DNA of 18,464 nucleotides, from contig PCUH01000164.1 of assembly GCA_002770955.1 (NCBI GenBank), positions 1 through 18,464 on the forward strand. The letters are read 5' to 3'. This document shows positions 1 to 7,612 of the stretch, piece by piece (within the stretch, counting starts at the first letter, position 1; every line of letters begins with the position of its first letter). The stretch is from Flavobacteriales bacterium CG18_big_fil_WC_8_21_14_2_50_32_9 (lineage in GTDB: Bacteria > Bacteroidota > Bacteroidia > Flavobacteriales_E > Vicingaceae). The notes under the pieces were generated by a model. The model did not search any database, was not told where the DNA came from, and saw nothing but the letters and a program-made list of their open reading frames with translations. The translations under genes and the position numbers were made by a program.

Positions 1-18
1 ATAAATATCATATTAAAA

Positions 19-40
19 TTAATGGTATGTTCTCCATTAA
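19..40. other. Short hairpin, possible terminator of a gene left of the window
   Basis: A perfect 7-bp inverted repeat, TTAATGG at 19-25 and CCATTAA at 34-40, encloses an 8-nt loop. On the minus strand the stem is followed by a short T run, so it could be a weak terminator, but the gene it would serve is not in the window. Function is a guess. Confidence 0.25.
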
Positions 41-123
41 ATAGTGGTTATGTTTCTTTTTCTCTTAACACATGGCATTTATTTTCGGAAAGTACAGATT
101 TCTAATTTTTGTCAGAATCATTC

Positions 124-307
124 ATATACTTAACACATTTTGATTTTCTGTTTTTTCACTCTTTCTTTTTCTCTACGTTAAAATTTTAAACCGTAGCTAT
201 ACTTCGGCTAAGCTCAGTGAAAGCTCCTATGCTTGAAAATTTAGCCTTGATAAAGAAAAAAAATAAATTCGTCAAAATTCGCAGAAACCTAAGTGTGTTG
301 AGTATAT
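124..307. repeat. 184-bp palindromic element (MITE-like repeat or structured RNA)
   Basis: The ends are a 17-bp imperfect inverted repeat: ATATACTTAACACATTT at 124-140 against AAGTGTGTTGAGTATAT at 291-307. The two mismatches become G-U pairs in RNA, so the full 17-bp helix can form. A second helix follows inward (TTTCTG 145-150 with CAGAAA 282-287), then an imperfect palindrome at 173-196 and GGCTAA/TTAGCC at 206-211/241-246. No coding frame is apparent. Such nesting fits either a miniature inverted-repeat element or a rod-shaped noncoding RNA; the sequence alone does not decide. The inner part (about 203-228) reminds me of dispersed Bacteroidota intergenic repeats, which I cannot verify here. 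Confidence 0.5.
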
Positions 308-322
308 TAATATGTAAATTTG
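294..322 (+). promoter_or_regulatory. Predicted promoter of yaaA-mqnD-hldD
   Basis: TAAATTTG at 315-322 is an exact match to the Bacteroidota -7 consensus TAnnTTTG and lies 20 bp before the yaaA start. The -33 side is weak: TGTG at 294-297 with a 17-bp spacer instead of the usual 19-21. It overlaps the right arm of the palindromic element 124-307. Predicted by motif only. Confidence 0.45.
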
Positions 323-342
323 TGATGCAAAATTAATCAAAT

Positions 343-1107
343 ATGTTTGTAGTAATTTCACCAGCAAAAAAATTGGATACATCAGGAGTAAAACATCAAA
401 AATTCACTATTCCTTCATTTATCAATCAATCAGAAAGATTAATTCATCAACTCAGAAAGATTTCTCCTAAAGATTTAAAGCAATTGATGAAAATTAGTGA
501 TGACTTGGCTGAACTAAATAATCAGAGGTATTTGTTGTGGAATACAAAACATGATTTAGAGAAATGTAAACAGGCTATATTCGCATTTAATGGAGAAGTT
601 TATTCAGGTTTGAATGCAAGTTCTTTTTTAGAAAATGAATTAGAATATGCTCAGCAGCATTTGAGGATTTTATCTGGGCTATATGGTATTTTAAGACCTT
701 TAGATTTAATACATCCTTATAGATTGGAAATGGGGACAAAATTGAGAATAGAGGGTTATACTAATTTATATGAATTTTGGAGCGATATGCTTGTAGATGA
801 AATTAATAAATCAATAAAATCAACTAAAGATAAAGTCTTGATAAATTTGGCTTCAGTAGAATATTTTAAGGCAATAAATAAAAAAAAATTAATTGTGCCT
901 ATAATCACACCTGTTTTTAAAGATTATAATAATGGAAGCTATAAAACAATAATGATGTATGCAAAAAAAGCAAGAGGATCAATGGCTTCTTTTATTTTGA
1001 AAAATAAAATTAGAAGACCCGAAGAATTAACCGCTTTTGATTTAGATGGTTATCTTTTTAATAAAGATGTTTCTAACGAAAATGAATTTGTTTTTTATAG
1101 AGGGTAG
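343..1107 (+). CDS. yaaA: Peroxide stress protein YaaA (DUF328/UPF0246)
   Basis: Cytoplasmic protein of the YaaA family, which in E. coli is induced under OxyR control and lowers intracellular free iron and oxidative DNA damage during hydrogen peroxide stress; the family is known to bind DNA. The 254-aa length is the family norm. The N-terminus MFVVISPAKKLD carries the signature SPAKKLD (residues 6-12), and the conserved C-terminal block with ARGSMASF, RRPEEL and FDLDGYLFN is intact. The start is chosen because the signature begins six residues in, as in homologues. It is first in a likely three-gene operon: mqnD starts 35 bp downstream. No Shine-Dalgarno is visible, as is usual in this phylum. 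Confidence 0.93.
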   Translation: MFVVISPAKKLDTSGVKHQKFTIPSFINQSERLIHQLRKISPKDLKQLMKISDDLAELNNQRYLLWNTKHDLEKCKQAIFAFNGEVYSGLNASSFLENELEYAQQHLRILSGLYGILRPLDLIHPYRLEMGTKLRIEGYTNLYEFWSDMLVDEINKSIKSTKDKVLINLASVEYFKAINKKKLIVPIITPVFKDYNNGSYKTIMMYAKKARGSMASFILKNKIRRPEELTAFDLDGYLFNKDVSNENEFVFYRG

Positions 1108-1142
1108 CTATATTGTTAAATGATTAAAAAAAGTGCTAAAAA

Positions 1143-1982
1143 ATGAACAATATAATTACACTAGGATATTCGCCTTGTCCGAATGATACATTTATTTTTG
1201 ATGCTTTGGTGCATAAAAAAATTGATACTGAAGGGTTAGATTTTAAAGTAGTTTTGGCAGATGTTGAGGAACTGAATCAAAAAGCATTTAACAAAGAGTT
1301 GGGTGTAACCAAACTTAGTTATCATGCTTATGGATATTTAACGAATGATTACGTATTGCTTACTTCAGGAAGTGCTTTGGGTAAAGGTTGTGGACCGCTT
1401 TTAGTTCAAAATTCCAATATTCAAAGTTTAAAGTTAGAAAAAGCAAGAATAGCGATACCTGGAAAATATACTACTGCTAACTTTTTATTGAGTATTGCTT
1501 ATCCGAAAGTTGAAAATAAGGTAGAAATGTTGTTTTCTGAGATAGAAAATGCTGTATTAACGAATAAAGTGGATGCTGGTTTAATCATACATGAAAATAG
1601 ATTTACGTATCAAGAAAAAGGATTAAAAAAAATAATTGATTTAGGAGAATATTGGGAGCAAATAACAAGTGCGTTAATTCCACTTGGTGGAATAGCTATA
1701 AAACGAACATTTCCAATTGAAATTCAACAAAAAATAAATAGATTAATAAAAAAAAGTATTGAATATGCGTTTGCAAATCCTGCATCTCCATTGAGTTATA
1801 TGCAACAAAATGCACAAGAAATGGATAAGGAAGTAATGATGCAACATGTGGGACTTTATGTGAATGAATATTCATTAGATTTGGGAAAAGAGGGTAGAGC
1901 AGCTGTAACAAAAATGTTTAATTTAGCTCAGGAAAAAGGAGTTATTCCAAAAATATTAAATTCGTTGTTTGTTAATGGTTAA
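1143..1982 (+). CDS. mqnD: 1,4-dihydroxy-6-naphthoate synthase (MqnD)
   Basis: Converts cyclic dehypoxanthinyl futalosine to 1,4-dihydroxy-6-naphthoate in the futalosine route to menaquinone. The 279-aa protein has the periplasmic-binding-protein-like fold of the MqnA/MqnD family. Visible motifs are SPCPNDTF (residues 10-17), LSYHAYGYL (58-66), GKGCGPLLV (80-88), a Thr-rich IPGKYTTANF (105-114) and LIIHENRFTY (147-156). His150 matches the position of the catalytic histidine reported for the Thermus enzyme. The SPCPNDTF start and HENRF favour MqnD over MqnA. Its presence implies menaquinone-based respiration via futalosine rather than the classical Men pathway; mqnA, mqnB and mqnC are not in this window. 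Confidence 0.93.
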   Translation: MNNIITLGYSPCPNDTFIFDALVHKKIDTEGLDFKVVLADVEELNQKAFNKELGVTKLSYHAYGYLTNDYVLLTSGSALGKGCGPLLVQNSNIQSLKLEKARIAIPGKYTTANFLLSIAYPKVENKVEMLFSEIENAVLTNKVDAGLIIHENRFTYQEKGLKKIIDLGEYWEQITSALIPLGGIAIKRTFPIEIQQKINRLIKKSIEYAFANPASPLSYMQQNAQEMDKEVMMQHVGLYVNEYSLDLGKEGRAAVTKMFNLAQEKGVIPKILNSLFVNG

Positions 1983-2015
1983 AGGTCATTTACATTTAAC
2001 ATTTAAAATTAGTAT

Positions 2016-2996
2016 ATGATAGTAGTAACAGGTGCAGCAGGATTTATAGCCAGTTGTTTGGTCAGCCAACTTAATCAAGAGGGTTATAAAGACATTGTGT
2101 TGGTAGATGATTTCTCTTCCGATAGTTATCGAAATGGAGAAAAAAACAAAAATTTTGAAGGAAAAACCTACACTGATAAAATAGAACGTAATGTTTTTTC
2201 CGAATGGTTAGATAAAAATCATCAGTTGGTTGAATTTGTTTTTCATATAGGAGCAAGAACAGATACTACCGAGTTTGATAAAGCAATTTTTGATGCGTTA
2301 AATTTGAATTATTCGAAAAATATATGGAATAAATGTGTTGAATATGGGTTGCCATTGGTTTATGCATCTTCTGCAGCAACTTATGGATTGGGAGAATTTG
2401 GCTATGAAGACAATCACGAAGTTGTAAATAAATTAAAACCACTAAATCCTTATGGTGACTCAAAAAATGATTTTGATAAATGGGCGTTAGCACAAGAAAA
2501 ACAGCCTTATTTTTGGGCAGGATTGAAATTTTTTAATGTATATGGTCCAAATGAATACCACAAAGGGCGAATGGCATCCGTAATTTTTCATGCGTTTAAT
2601 CAAATTCAACAAACAGGAGCTATGAAGTTGTTTGCATCACATCATCCAGATTATAAGGATGGAGAGCAATTGCGTGATTTTGTGTATGTAAAAGATGTTG
2701 TGAATGTTTGCTTGTTTTTACTGGAACATCGCAAGAATTCGGGGATGTACAACTTAGGTTCTGGAAAAGCCCGTACTTTTTTAGATTTAGTAAAAAACAC
2801 GTTTTACGCACTAGAAAAAACACCTCAAATTAGTTTTATTCCAACACCAGAAGACATTAGAGATAAGTATCAATATTTTACGGAAGCCAATATGAATAAA
2901 CTAAAAAGCATTGGTTATTCGCATGAGTTTACTTCCTTGGAAGAGGGTGTGAAAGACTATGTTCAAAATTATTTAAAAGAAGGAAAGTATTATTGA
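2016..2996 (+). CDS. hldD: ADP-L-glycero-D-manno-heptose 6-epimerase
   Basis: Extended short-chain dehydrogenase/epimerase that makes ADP-L-glycero-D-manno-heptose for the LPS inner core. The 326-aa length fits HldD. Visible are the N-terminal Rossmann motif GAAGFIAS (6-13), a Ser-rich YASSAATYG stretch (116-124) and the catalytic YxxxK pair in NPYGDSK (Tyr146, Lys150). The blocks FFNVYGPNEYHKGRMASV and GEQLRDFVYVKDVV are typical HldD substrate-loop sequences. One oddity is that the third glycine of the GxxGxxG motif is Ala12. It follows mqnD by 33 bp with no promoter seen, so it is probably the last gene of the operon; the terminator at 3035-3062 closes it. Confidence 0.9.
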   Translation: MIVVTGAAGFIASCLVSQLNQEGYKDIVLVDDFSSDSYRNGEKNKNFEGKTYTDKIERNVFSEWLDKNHQLVEFVFHIGARTDTTEFDKAIFDALNLNYSKNIWNKCVEYGLPLVYASSAATYGLGEFGYEDNHEVVNKLKPLNPYGDSKNDFDKWALAQEKQPYFWAGLKFFNVYGPNEYHKGRMASVIFHAFNQIQQTGAMKLFASHHPDYKDGEQLRDFVYVKDVVNVCLFLLEHRKNSGMYNLGSGKARTFLDLVKNTFYALEKTPQISFIPTPEDIRDKYQYFTEANMNKLKSIGYSHEFTSLEEGVKDYVQNYLKEGKYY

Positions 2997-3034
2997 TGTA
3001 CTGCAATTCTTAGGTACATTAGGTTGATAAAAAA

Positions 3035-3062
3035 GTGTGCCTGAAAATTATTTCAGACACAC
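3035..3062. terminator. Bidirectional terminator between hldD and the TonB receptor gene
   Basis: A 12-bp stem with one mismatch (GTGTGCCTGAAA 3035-3046, TTTCAGACACAC 3051-3062) and a 4-nt ATTA loop lies between the two convergent genes. On the minus strand it is followed directly by a run of T residues, so it works best as the end of the receptor transcript. It may also serve hldD. Confidence 0.75.
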
Positions 3063-3081
3063 ATTTACTAAAAACAAAAAT

Positions 3082-5523
3082 CTAAAAATTAGCTTTCAAT
3101 CCAACTATAAACATTCTTGGCATTCCTGGTCTTAATCCTGAAGGTCTTCTTGCAACCATATATTCATTGTCTAAAATATTTGTTACACTGGCAAACAAAG
3201 CAGTTTCTTTATAAAATTTATACGTTATGTTGGCATCTATAACAAAGTATGCATCAGTTTTTAGGTTGCTCGGAATACTTCCTGTTCCTGCTTCTGTTCT
3301 CATGGCATCCATATAATTTCCTCTAATACTTACACTAAATTTTGAATGTTCTAAGGCCAACATAACATTTAATTGGTTGTTAGCTAAGTAAGGAAGGTGG
3401 TCGCCTTTACTAACTGTTCCCCAAGGTTCGAAACTACTTAAAAAATCGTTTTGGAAAGTGGCATCCATATATGTGTAAGAAACAGTTAAAGGCAATCTGA
3501 ATTTACTATATTTACGGGTAAGAAAATCGTAAGATATAAACAATTCAATACCTTGAGATTGGGCTTGTCCACCATTAAACAAATCATTTGTTCCGCCACC
3601 ACCAGCAGCTTCTAAATCAGAACCAAGTAAGTTTTCATAATCGTTGAAAAATCCAACTACTTTTAAGGTTAATGAATTTTTATAATAAGTAACACCTGCT
3701 TCATAATTCACACTTTCTTCTGGATTTACATCAGGTTCATCTCCTGGAGGAGCAAAACCTTTATGCACTCCCGCAAAAGCGTTTAATGATTTATTTAATT
3801 GATAATCAATACTTATTCCAGGGATAAAAACATCGACTTGATTTTCTCTTTCTTTTAAGTTAGAACCAGTTCTGGTTACGTCATTTTTGCCAAAATCTTT
3901 TCTTTCTAACAAAATGCTTTCAAATCTAATTCCTGGTGTGAGGGTTAATTTTTTATAGTTTAATTTATATTGAATATAGGTTGCTAAAGCTGAAGCAGAT
4001 TCAATTTTGTTGTCTTGAGTTCCTGGAATTCCTGCCTTAGTCATGAGCATAGCACCATCTTTCATTTGGTATTTATCTTCCCACTGAAAGCGATCCATTT
4101 CGTCAATATGATATCTTATACCAACATCTATATTATGAGATAAAATTTTTGTTTTAAAATTAAAGTTTAAGGCAGTTTGCACTCCCATAGCTTCATAGTT
4201 CCTGTTATTTGCTCTAACTGTAAGTGCGTCTTCGTTTATACTTGAGTTTCCAACCAACACATTATAAAGCTCGCTATAATCTTCTGGATTATCAAGTATA
4301 TTACCCATGTTAACTTTTTTTCCAGAAGTATCTGTTAGGTTATTTAGTTTGTACCAATTTCTACTAAACTCTGTTCTGTAAGCTGTTGTTGTAATATTTA
4401 TATGATTAGAGAATTTTGCAAAATGTGTTGCAGAAAAAACTCTTTGTTGAGTTTTCATTTCATCTACCTGAGAACCAGCATATCTTCTGATGTGATTTTT
4501 TTTGAAATCTGCTTCTGTTATACCTAAATAAGTTTCATCAGATATTTCATTGGCTTGAGCAATTTTAAAACTAATAGATTGGTATATTTTTGCCTCTTTA
4601 TTTGTGTTAAACTTTAGCTTAGCAACATAATCTTTTTTGTCAAATCCAGTATTCCCATCAACATCTAATTTTTTAAATCCATCACTTCCATATTGAAAAG
4701 TTTCTACCATGTAGGCAAAGTTTTTGTAGGAATCACCCATGGTTGCATGCATTTGTTTGTAGTCATAACTTCCTGCAAGCATATCTAATTTACCACTAAA
4801 CTCATCTGGTATTTGTGTTGAAATAAGATTAATAGCACCACCAGTAGTGTAAGGTCCATATTTAATTTGACTGCTTCCTTTCATAATTTCAATGGCTTGA
4901 ATTCTTCCTGCTGTAGGAAAATAATAAGCAGCAGGTGCTGCATAAGGAGCTGGAGCAATTAAAATTCCATCTTCCATAACAGTAATTTTACTACTTCTTT
5001 CAGTTCCTGTTCCTCTTAGTCCAATGTTAGTTCGCAAACCAAAACCATCTTCTTCTGTAAGGTTAACACCAGGTACAGCTCTTAACGAACGATTAATATC
5101 CGTATAACTAAATTTCTTTAATTCTTTAGGTGAAATATAATAGGCAGACCCAGGCATTTTTTTTACTCCAGTATTTCCTCCAGTGATACTTGCAGCTAAG
5201 GTAAACTCAGACAAATCGGTTGCCGATTCTGTTAAAACGAGACTTAGTTCATGTATTTCATTGTCTTTTACAATTATTTTTTTTGTCATTTTTTTGTATC
5301 CAACAGATGATGTTATTAATGTATATTCTCCTGAAGGAACATTTATAATTTTAAAATTTCCTGATGCATTTGAAGATGTTCCTAATTTTGTATTTTCAAG
5401 ATATACAGAAACACTTGATAATACGGTACTATCGTTTTGAAAGATTGTTCCTTGTATTATTCCTTGAGAATTTGATATCGTTGAAATTATAATAAAAGCT
5501 GATAGTAAATATAAATGTTTCAT
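3082..5523 (-). CDS. TonB-dependent outer-membrane receptor, FecA-like
   Basis: Outer-membrane active transporter, most likely for a ferric complex such as ferric dicitrate. The order is signal peptide (about 1-19), CarboxypepD_reg-like beta-sandwich (22-98), a TonB-box-like DLSEFTLA stretch (103-110), plug domain (118-235) and a 22-stranded barrel to the C-terminus, which ends in aromatic Phe as outer-membrane proteins do. The plug blocks GFGLRTNIGLRGTGTERS and MEDGILIAPAPYAAPAAYYF are characteristic of the FecA-type group, as is the end VARRPSGLRPGMPRMF. The 813-aa length is normal and the gene is intact. No SusD partner is adjacent, so a glycan-uptake role is unlikely. Iron control is suggested by the palindrome at 5561-5583. 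The substrate is inferred from family resemblance only. Confidence 0.9.
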   Translation of the reverse strand: MKHLYLLSAFIIISTISNSQGIIQGTIFQNDSTVLSSVSVYLENTKLGTSSNASGNFKIINVPSGEYTLITSSVGYKKMTKKIIVKDNEIHELSLVLTESATDLSEFTLAASITGGNTGVKKMPGSAYYISPKELKKFSYTDINRSLRAVPGVNLTEEDGFGLRTNIGLRGTGTERSSKITVMEDGILIAPAPYAAPAAYYFPTAGRIQAIEIMKGSSQIKYGPYTTGGAINLISTQIPDEFSGKLDMLAGSYDYKQMHATMGDSYKNFAYMVETFQYGSDGFKKLDVDGNTGFDKKDYVAKLKFNTNKEAKIYQSISFKIAQANEISDETYLGITEADFKKNHIRRYAGSQVDEMKTQQRVFSATHFAKFSNHINITTTAYRTEFSRNWYKLNNLTDTSGKKVNMGNILDNPEDYSELYNVLVGNSSINEDALTVRANNRNYEAMGVQTALNFNFKTKILSHNIDVGIRYHIDEMDRFQWEDKYQMKDGAMLMTKAGIPGTQDNKIESASALATYIQYKLNYKKLTLTPGIRFESILLERKDFGKNDVTRTGSNLKERENQVDVFIPGISIDYQLNKSLNAFAGVHKGFAPPGDEPDVNPEESVNYEAGVTYYKNSLTLKVVGFFNDYENLLGSDLEAAGGGGTNDLFNGGQAQSQGIELFISYDFLTRKYSKFRLPLTVSYTYMDATFQNDFLSSFEPWGTVSKGDHLPYLANNQLNVMLALEHSKFSVSIRGNYMDAMRTEAGTGSIPSNLKTDAYFVIDANITYKFYKETALFASVTNILDNEYMVARRPSGLRPGMPRMFIVGLKANF

Positions 5524-5560
5524 CTCTTTGTTTTTATGATTAATTTAAGGTCGGTTATCT

Positions 5561-5583
5561 TTATTTAGACTAAATCTAAATAA
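5561..5583. promoter_or_regulatory. Operator-like perfect palindrome upstream of the TonB receptor gene
   Basis: TTATTTAGA (5561-5569) and TCTAAATAA (5575-5583) are perfect 9-bp inverted arms around a 5-bp centre, CTAAA, which repeats the half-site; TTTAG-A-CTAAA forms an overlapping smaller palindrome. It lies 38 bp before the start codon and about 5 bp downstream of the predicted -7 box, so a bound protein would block transcription start. The shape resembles DtxR/MntR-family metal-repressor sites. The identity of the regulator is inference. Confidence 0.55.
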
Positions 5584-5588
5584 CGATA

Positions 5589-5620
5589 CAAATTAAAGAA
5601 CAAACAAAGGGTTGTACAAT
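5589..5620 (-). promoter_or_regulatory. Predicted promoter of the TonB receptor gene
   Basis: On the minus strand TTAATTTG (5596-5589) matches 7 of 8 positions of the TAnnTTTG -7 box, and ATTG (5620-5617) matches 3 of 4 of the TTTG -33 box with a 20-bp spacer. The expected start of transcription falls in the palindrome 5561-5583. Confidence 0.4.
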
Positions 5621-5652
5621 ACCATAAAAAAGGTATTTTATAAAATAGGCAT

Positions 5653-5692
5653 AAAAAAAACCGACAAGTAAATTTACTTATCGGTTTTTTTT
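5653..5692 (-). terminator. Rho-independent terminator after the Spy-like gene
   Basis: A near-perfect 40-bp palindrome: an A8 tract and CCGA (5653-5664), then AAGTAAATTTACTT in the centre, then TCGG and T8 (5681-5692). It stands 12 bp after the stop of the minus-strand gene at 5705-6103, and on that strand the stem ends in eight T residues. It is symmetrical, so it could also stop plus-strand transcription. Confidence 0.8.
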
Positions 5693-5704
5693 GGACTTAA
5701 TTTA

Positions 5705-6103
5705 TTATTGTTTTGGAGCAGCTTTGTCAATAGGTTGTGCTTCTAATTGAGCCTTTCTTGGTTTTTGTTGTTTTTGATTTTGTTCTCTTTTGGCTCTTAA
5801 AATTGCTTTTTGTTCTTCAGTTAACACCATTTTAATTTCTTCGTGTTCAGCCTTATTTATTTCTTTGAGTTTGTCTTTGTGTGCAGTTTTTTCAGCATCA
5901 TTTTTTTCGTGAATGGCTTTAATTTTTGCGACTTGTTCGTCAGTTAAATTGAGTTCGGCTTTCATTTTTTCCATGCGTTCAGCTTTGTTTTTATGGAATT
6001 CTTTTTTTGCTGGTTCTGGCTGGGTTGCATCTTGAGCGTTTGCGGCTATTATTCCAGTAAATGTGAATATTGTTGCTAATGCGATTAATTTTAAATTTTT
6101 CAT
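5705..6103 (-). CDS. Spy/CpxP-like LTxxQ-repeat periplasmic protein
   Basis: Small secreted protein with a signal peptide (about 1-23, cleavage near ANA-Q) and a highly charged Lys/Glu-rich helical body. Two LTxxQ motifs are visible, LTDEQ at 53-57 and LTEEQ at 94-98, the hallmark of the Spy/CpxP family of periplasmic stress sensors and ATP-independent chaperones. The tail from about 105 is Gln/Lys/Pro-rich and probably disordered. The 132-aa length suits the family. It lies 58 bp downstream of a lipoprotein gene on the same strand and ends at a strong terminator. The chaperone role is by family resemblance; motif content alone does not prove it. Confidence 0.7.
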   Translation of the reverse strand: MKNLKLIALATIFTFTGIIAANAQDATQPEPAKKEFHKNKAERMEKMKAELNLTDEQVAKIKAIHEKNDAEKTAHKDKLKEINKAEHEEIKMVLTEEQKAILRAKREQNQKQQKPRKAQLEAQPIDKAAPKQ

Positions 6104-6161
6104 AGTAGTTAGTTTTTAGATTAATATATATTGAGTTTAACTAAAATTATGCCATATTTTT

Positions 6162-6644
6162 TTATTCTTCACAAGAATAGATATTTTCTTCTGTTGTAAA
6201 AATAATTTCTTTATCAGTTGCAGGGATTTCAATTAATTGAGCAGGATATACAATTACTGAAGTAGTCATACAATTTTTAGCAGGAATCATTTCTTCAATT
6301 AAAACAACAACATCTTTTTCATTTTCAGTAATTGATTTCACATGAATGGAATATCCTCCATTTGTTTTTTCGCCCATAGTAACTAAAATTACCATAGAAG
6401 TTTCAAAATTAATAGCAGGAATAGGAGGTTTTTTCATAAAGTTTGAAAATAACTCAGTCCAAGCTTCATCATAAGCTTCAGTTGAAGTTATTATAAGATT
6501 CTTTTTTTTCATATATCCGCTATTGTCGTTTTTAGTCAGTTCAGAAAATTGAACAATTTTAGGAAAAGTTACTTCTACAGTTTTTTTTGTGGTTTTACAA
6601 GAAAGTAGAGTTAAAATAAGGGATAGAAATAATATATTTTTCAT
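6162..6644 (-). CDS. Lipoprotein with a PrcB C-terminal-like domain
   Basis: Predicted lipoprotein: N-terminal hydrophobic stretch (4-14) ending in a lipobox LLSC with Cys16 as the lipidation site, then Lys/Thr linker residues. The region from about 60 to 141 resembles the PrcB_C domain (named from the Treponema dentilisin complex subunit), including VILVTMGEKTNGGYSI and a conserved-looking VVLIEEMIPAKNCMTTS with a later YPAQLIEIP. The Gly-Gly-Tyr turn in that block is typical. Length is 160 aa. It shares a strand with the Spy-like gene, 58 bp away, suggesting a common envelope role. The molecular function of such proteins is largely unknown. Confidence 0.65.
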   Translation of the reverse strand: MKNILFLSLILTLLSCKTTKKTVEVTFPKIVQFSELTKNDNSGYMKKKNLIITSTEAYDEAWTELFSNFMKKPPIPAINFETSMVILVTMGEKTNGGYSIHVKSITENEKDVVVLIEEMIPAKNCMTTSVIVYPAQLIEIPATDKEIIFTTEENIYSCEE

Positions 6645-6667
6645 AAAGTATAAATTTTGTAAAGTCC

Positions 6668-6746
6668 CGAAAAATATTTTTTTTCAAAAAACAAATTTTT
6701 CGAGGATACTCGTAAAAATAAAGAATTGTAAATTCTTGTTTTTACG
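6668..6746. repeat. Three abutting inverted repeats downstream of pdxJ
   Basis: CGAAAAAT/ATTTTTCG (6668-6675/6695-6702) encloses a T-run/A-run inner stem. CGAG-GATA-CTCG (6701-6712) shares its first CG with the previous arm, and a long imperfect hairpin (6711-6746, arms CGTAAAAA..AAGAATT and AATTCTT..TTTTTACG, GTA loop) shares its CG with the second. On the minus strand the first hairpin may act as a terminator for pdxJ. The head-to-tail sharing of CG is unusual. Confidence 0.45.
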
Positions 6747-6818
6747 GTATTTGTAAAGTTGAAAGGCAATAAGCAATGGTTATTATTTCATTTTTAAATT
6801 GTTACATTGCTACATTAT

Positions 6819-7532
6819 TTATTTTAAACAGTTTAAGTATTTTTTTATTGTTTCATTTATTCCATAATATAGTGCATCACAAATAAGGGCATGACCTATT
6901 GAAACTTCTTTTGTAAAAGGGATTTGCGTAACAAAATAATTCAAATTATCTAAGTTTAAATCATGTCCAGCATTAATTTCTAAACCTAAACGATGTGCCA
7001 AATTAGCTGCTTTCACATAAGGAGCAATAGCTAAATCTTTATTTTTTGCAAATTCTTCGGCATAAGGCCCCGTATAAAGTTCAATTCTATCTGTTCCAGT
7101 TTCTTTTGCGTGCTCTATATTTTTTATGTTTGTATCCACAAAAATAGAAGTACGGATGTTGTTTTTTTTAAATTCAGCTATCACTTCTTTTAAAAAATCT
7201 TTTTGTTTCAGCGTGTCCCAACCAGCGTTAGAAGTTAGAACATTAGGTGGATCGGGAACTAAAGTTACTTGTGTTGGTTTAACTTTTAACACTAAATTAA
7301 TAAAAGTTGAATTCGGAAAGCCTTCAATGTTGAACTCAGTAGTTACAATAGGGGCGAGGTTATAGACATCTTCATATCGGATATGTCTTTCATCGGGGCG
7401 AGGATGAACAGTAATTCCTTCAGCACCAAATTTTTCACAATCTTTTGCAAATTGAATCAAATCAGGAAGATTATTACCTCTTGCATTTCTAATTGTTGCT
7501 ACTTTGTTAATATTTACACTTAATTTTGTCAT
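6819..7532 (-). CDS. pdxJ: Pyridoxine 5'-phosphate synthase (PdxJ)
   Basis: Condenses 1-deoxyxylulose 5-phosphate with 3-amino-2-oxopropyl phosphate to make pyridoxine 5'-phosphate, the last step of the DXP-dependent vitamin B6 pathway. A 237-aa TIM barrel of normal length. Motifs seen are LSVNINKVATIRNARG (4-19), HPRPDERHI (43-51, with the catalytic His43 and His50), LVPDPPNVLTSNAGWD (91-106), GLEINAGHDLN (183-193, His190) and GHALICDAL (213-221, His214). The gene is divergent from the CBS-domain gene at 7613, an arrangement common in Bacteroidota. Downstream on the same strand, 174 bp away, lies the lipoprotein gene, probably transcribed separately. Confidence 0.95.
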   Translation of the reverse strand: MTKLSVNINKVATIRNARGNNLPDLIQFAKDCEKFGAEGITVHPRPDERHIRYEDVYNLAPIVTTEFNIEGFPNSTFINLVLKVKPTQVTLVPDPPNVLTSNAGWDTLKQKDFLKEVIAEFKKNNIRTSIFVDTNIKNIEHAKETGTDRIELYTGPYAEEFAKNKDLAIAPYVKAANLAHRLGLEINAGHDLNLDNLNYFVTQIPFTKEVSIGHALICDALYYGINETIKKYLNCLK

Positions 7533-7590
7533 TTCAATAGTATAGTAATTTCATAAAAAATGTACTTTTATCTTTTGTAATAAAGATTAG

Positions 7591-7598
7591 CAAAAGTA
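7591..7598 (-). promoter_or_regulatory. Possible -7 box of pdxJ
   Basis: Minus-strand TACTTTTG (7598-7591) matches TAnnTTTG exactly in the 80-bp divergent gap between pdxJ and the CBS gene and would give a 5' leader of about 50 nt. No good TTTG is found 19-21 bp upstream. For the plus-strand gene only an off-spaced TATCTTTTG (7569-7577) was seen. Confidence 0.3.
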
Positions 7599-7612
7599 AA
7601 ACAATTTTCAAT

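Noticed and set aside
5618..5637. Small hairpin AATACC/GGTATT upstream of the TonB receptor promoter
   Set aside because: A 6-bp stem with an A-rich 8-nt loop is weak, and no role is evident beside the stronger terminator at 5653-5692.
6801..6818. Imperfect TTACATTG/CTACATTA tandem after pdxJ
   Set aside because: Two imperfect copies of an AT-rich octamer are not distinguishable from chance here.
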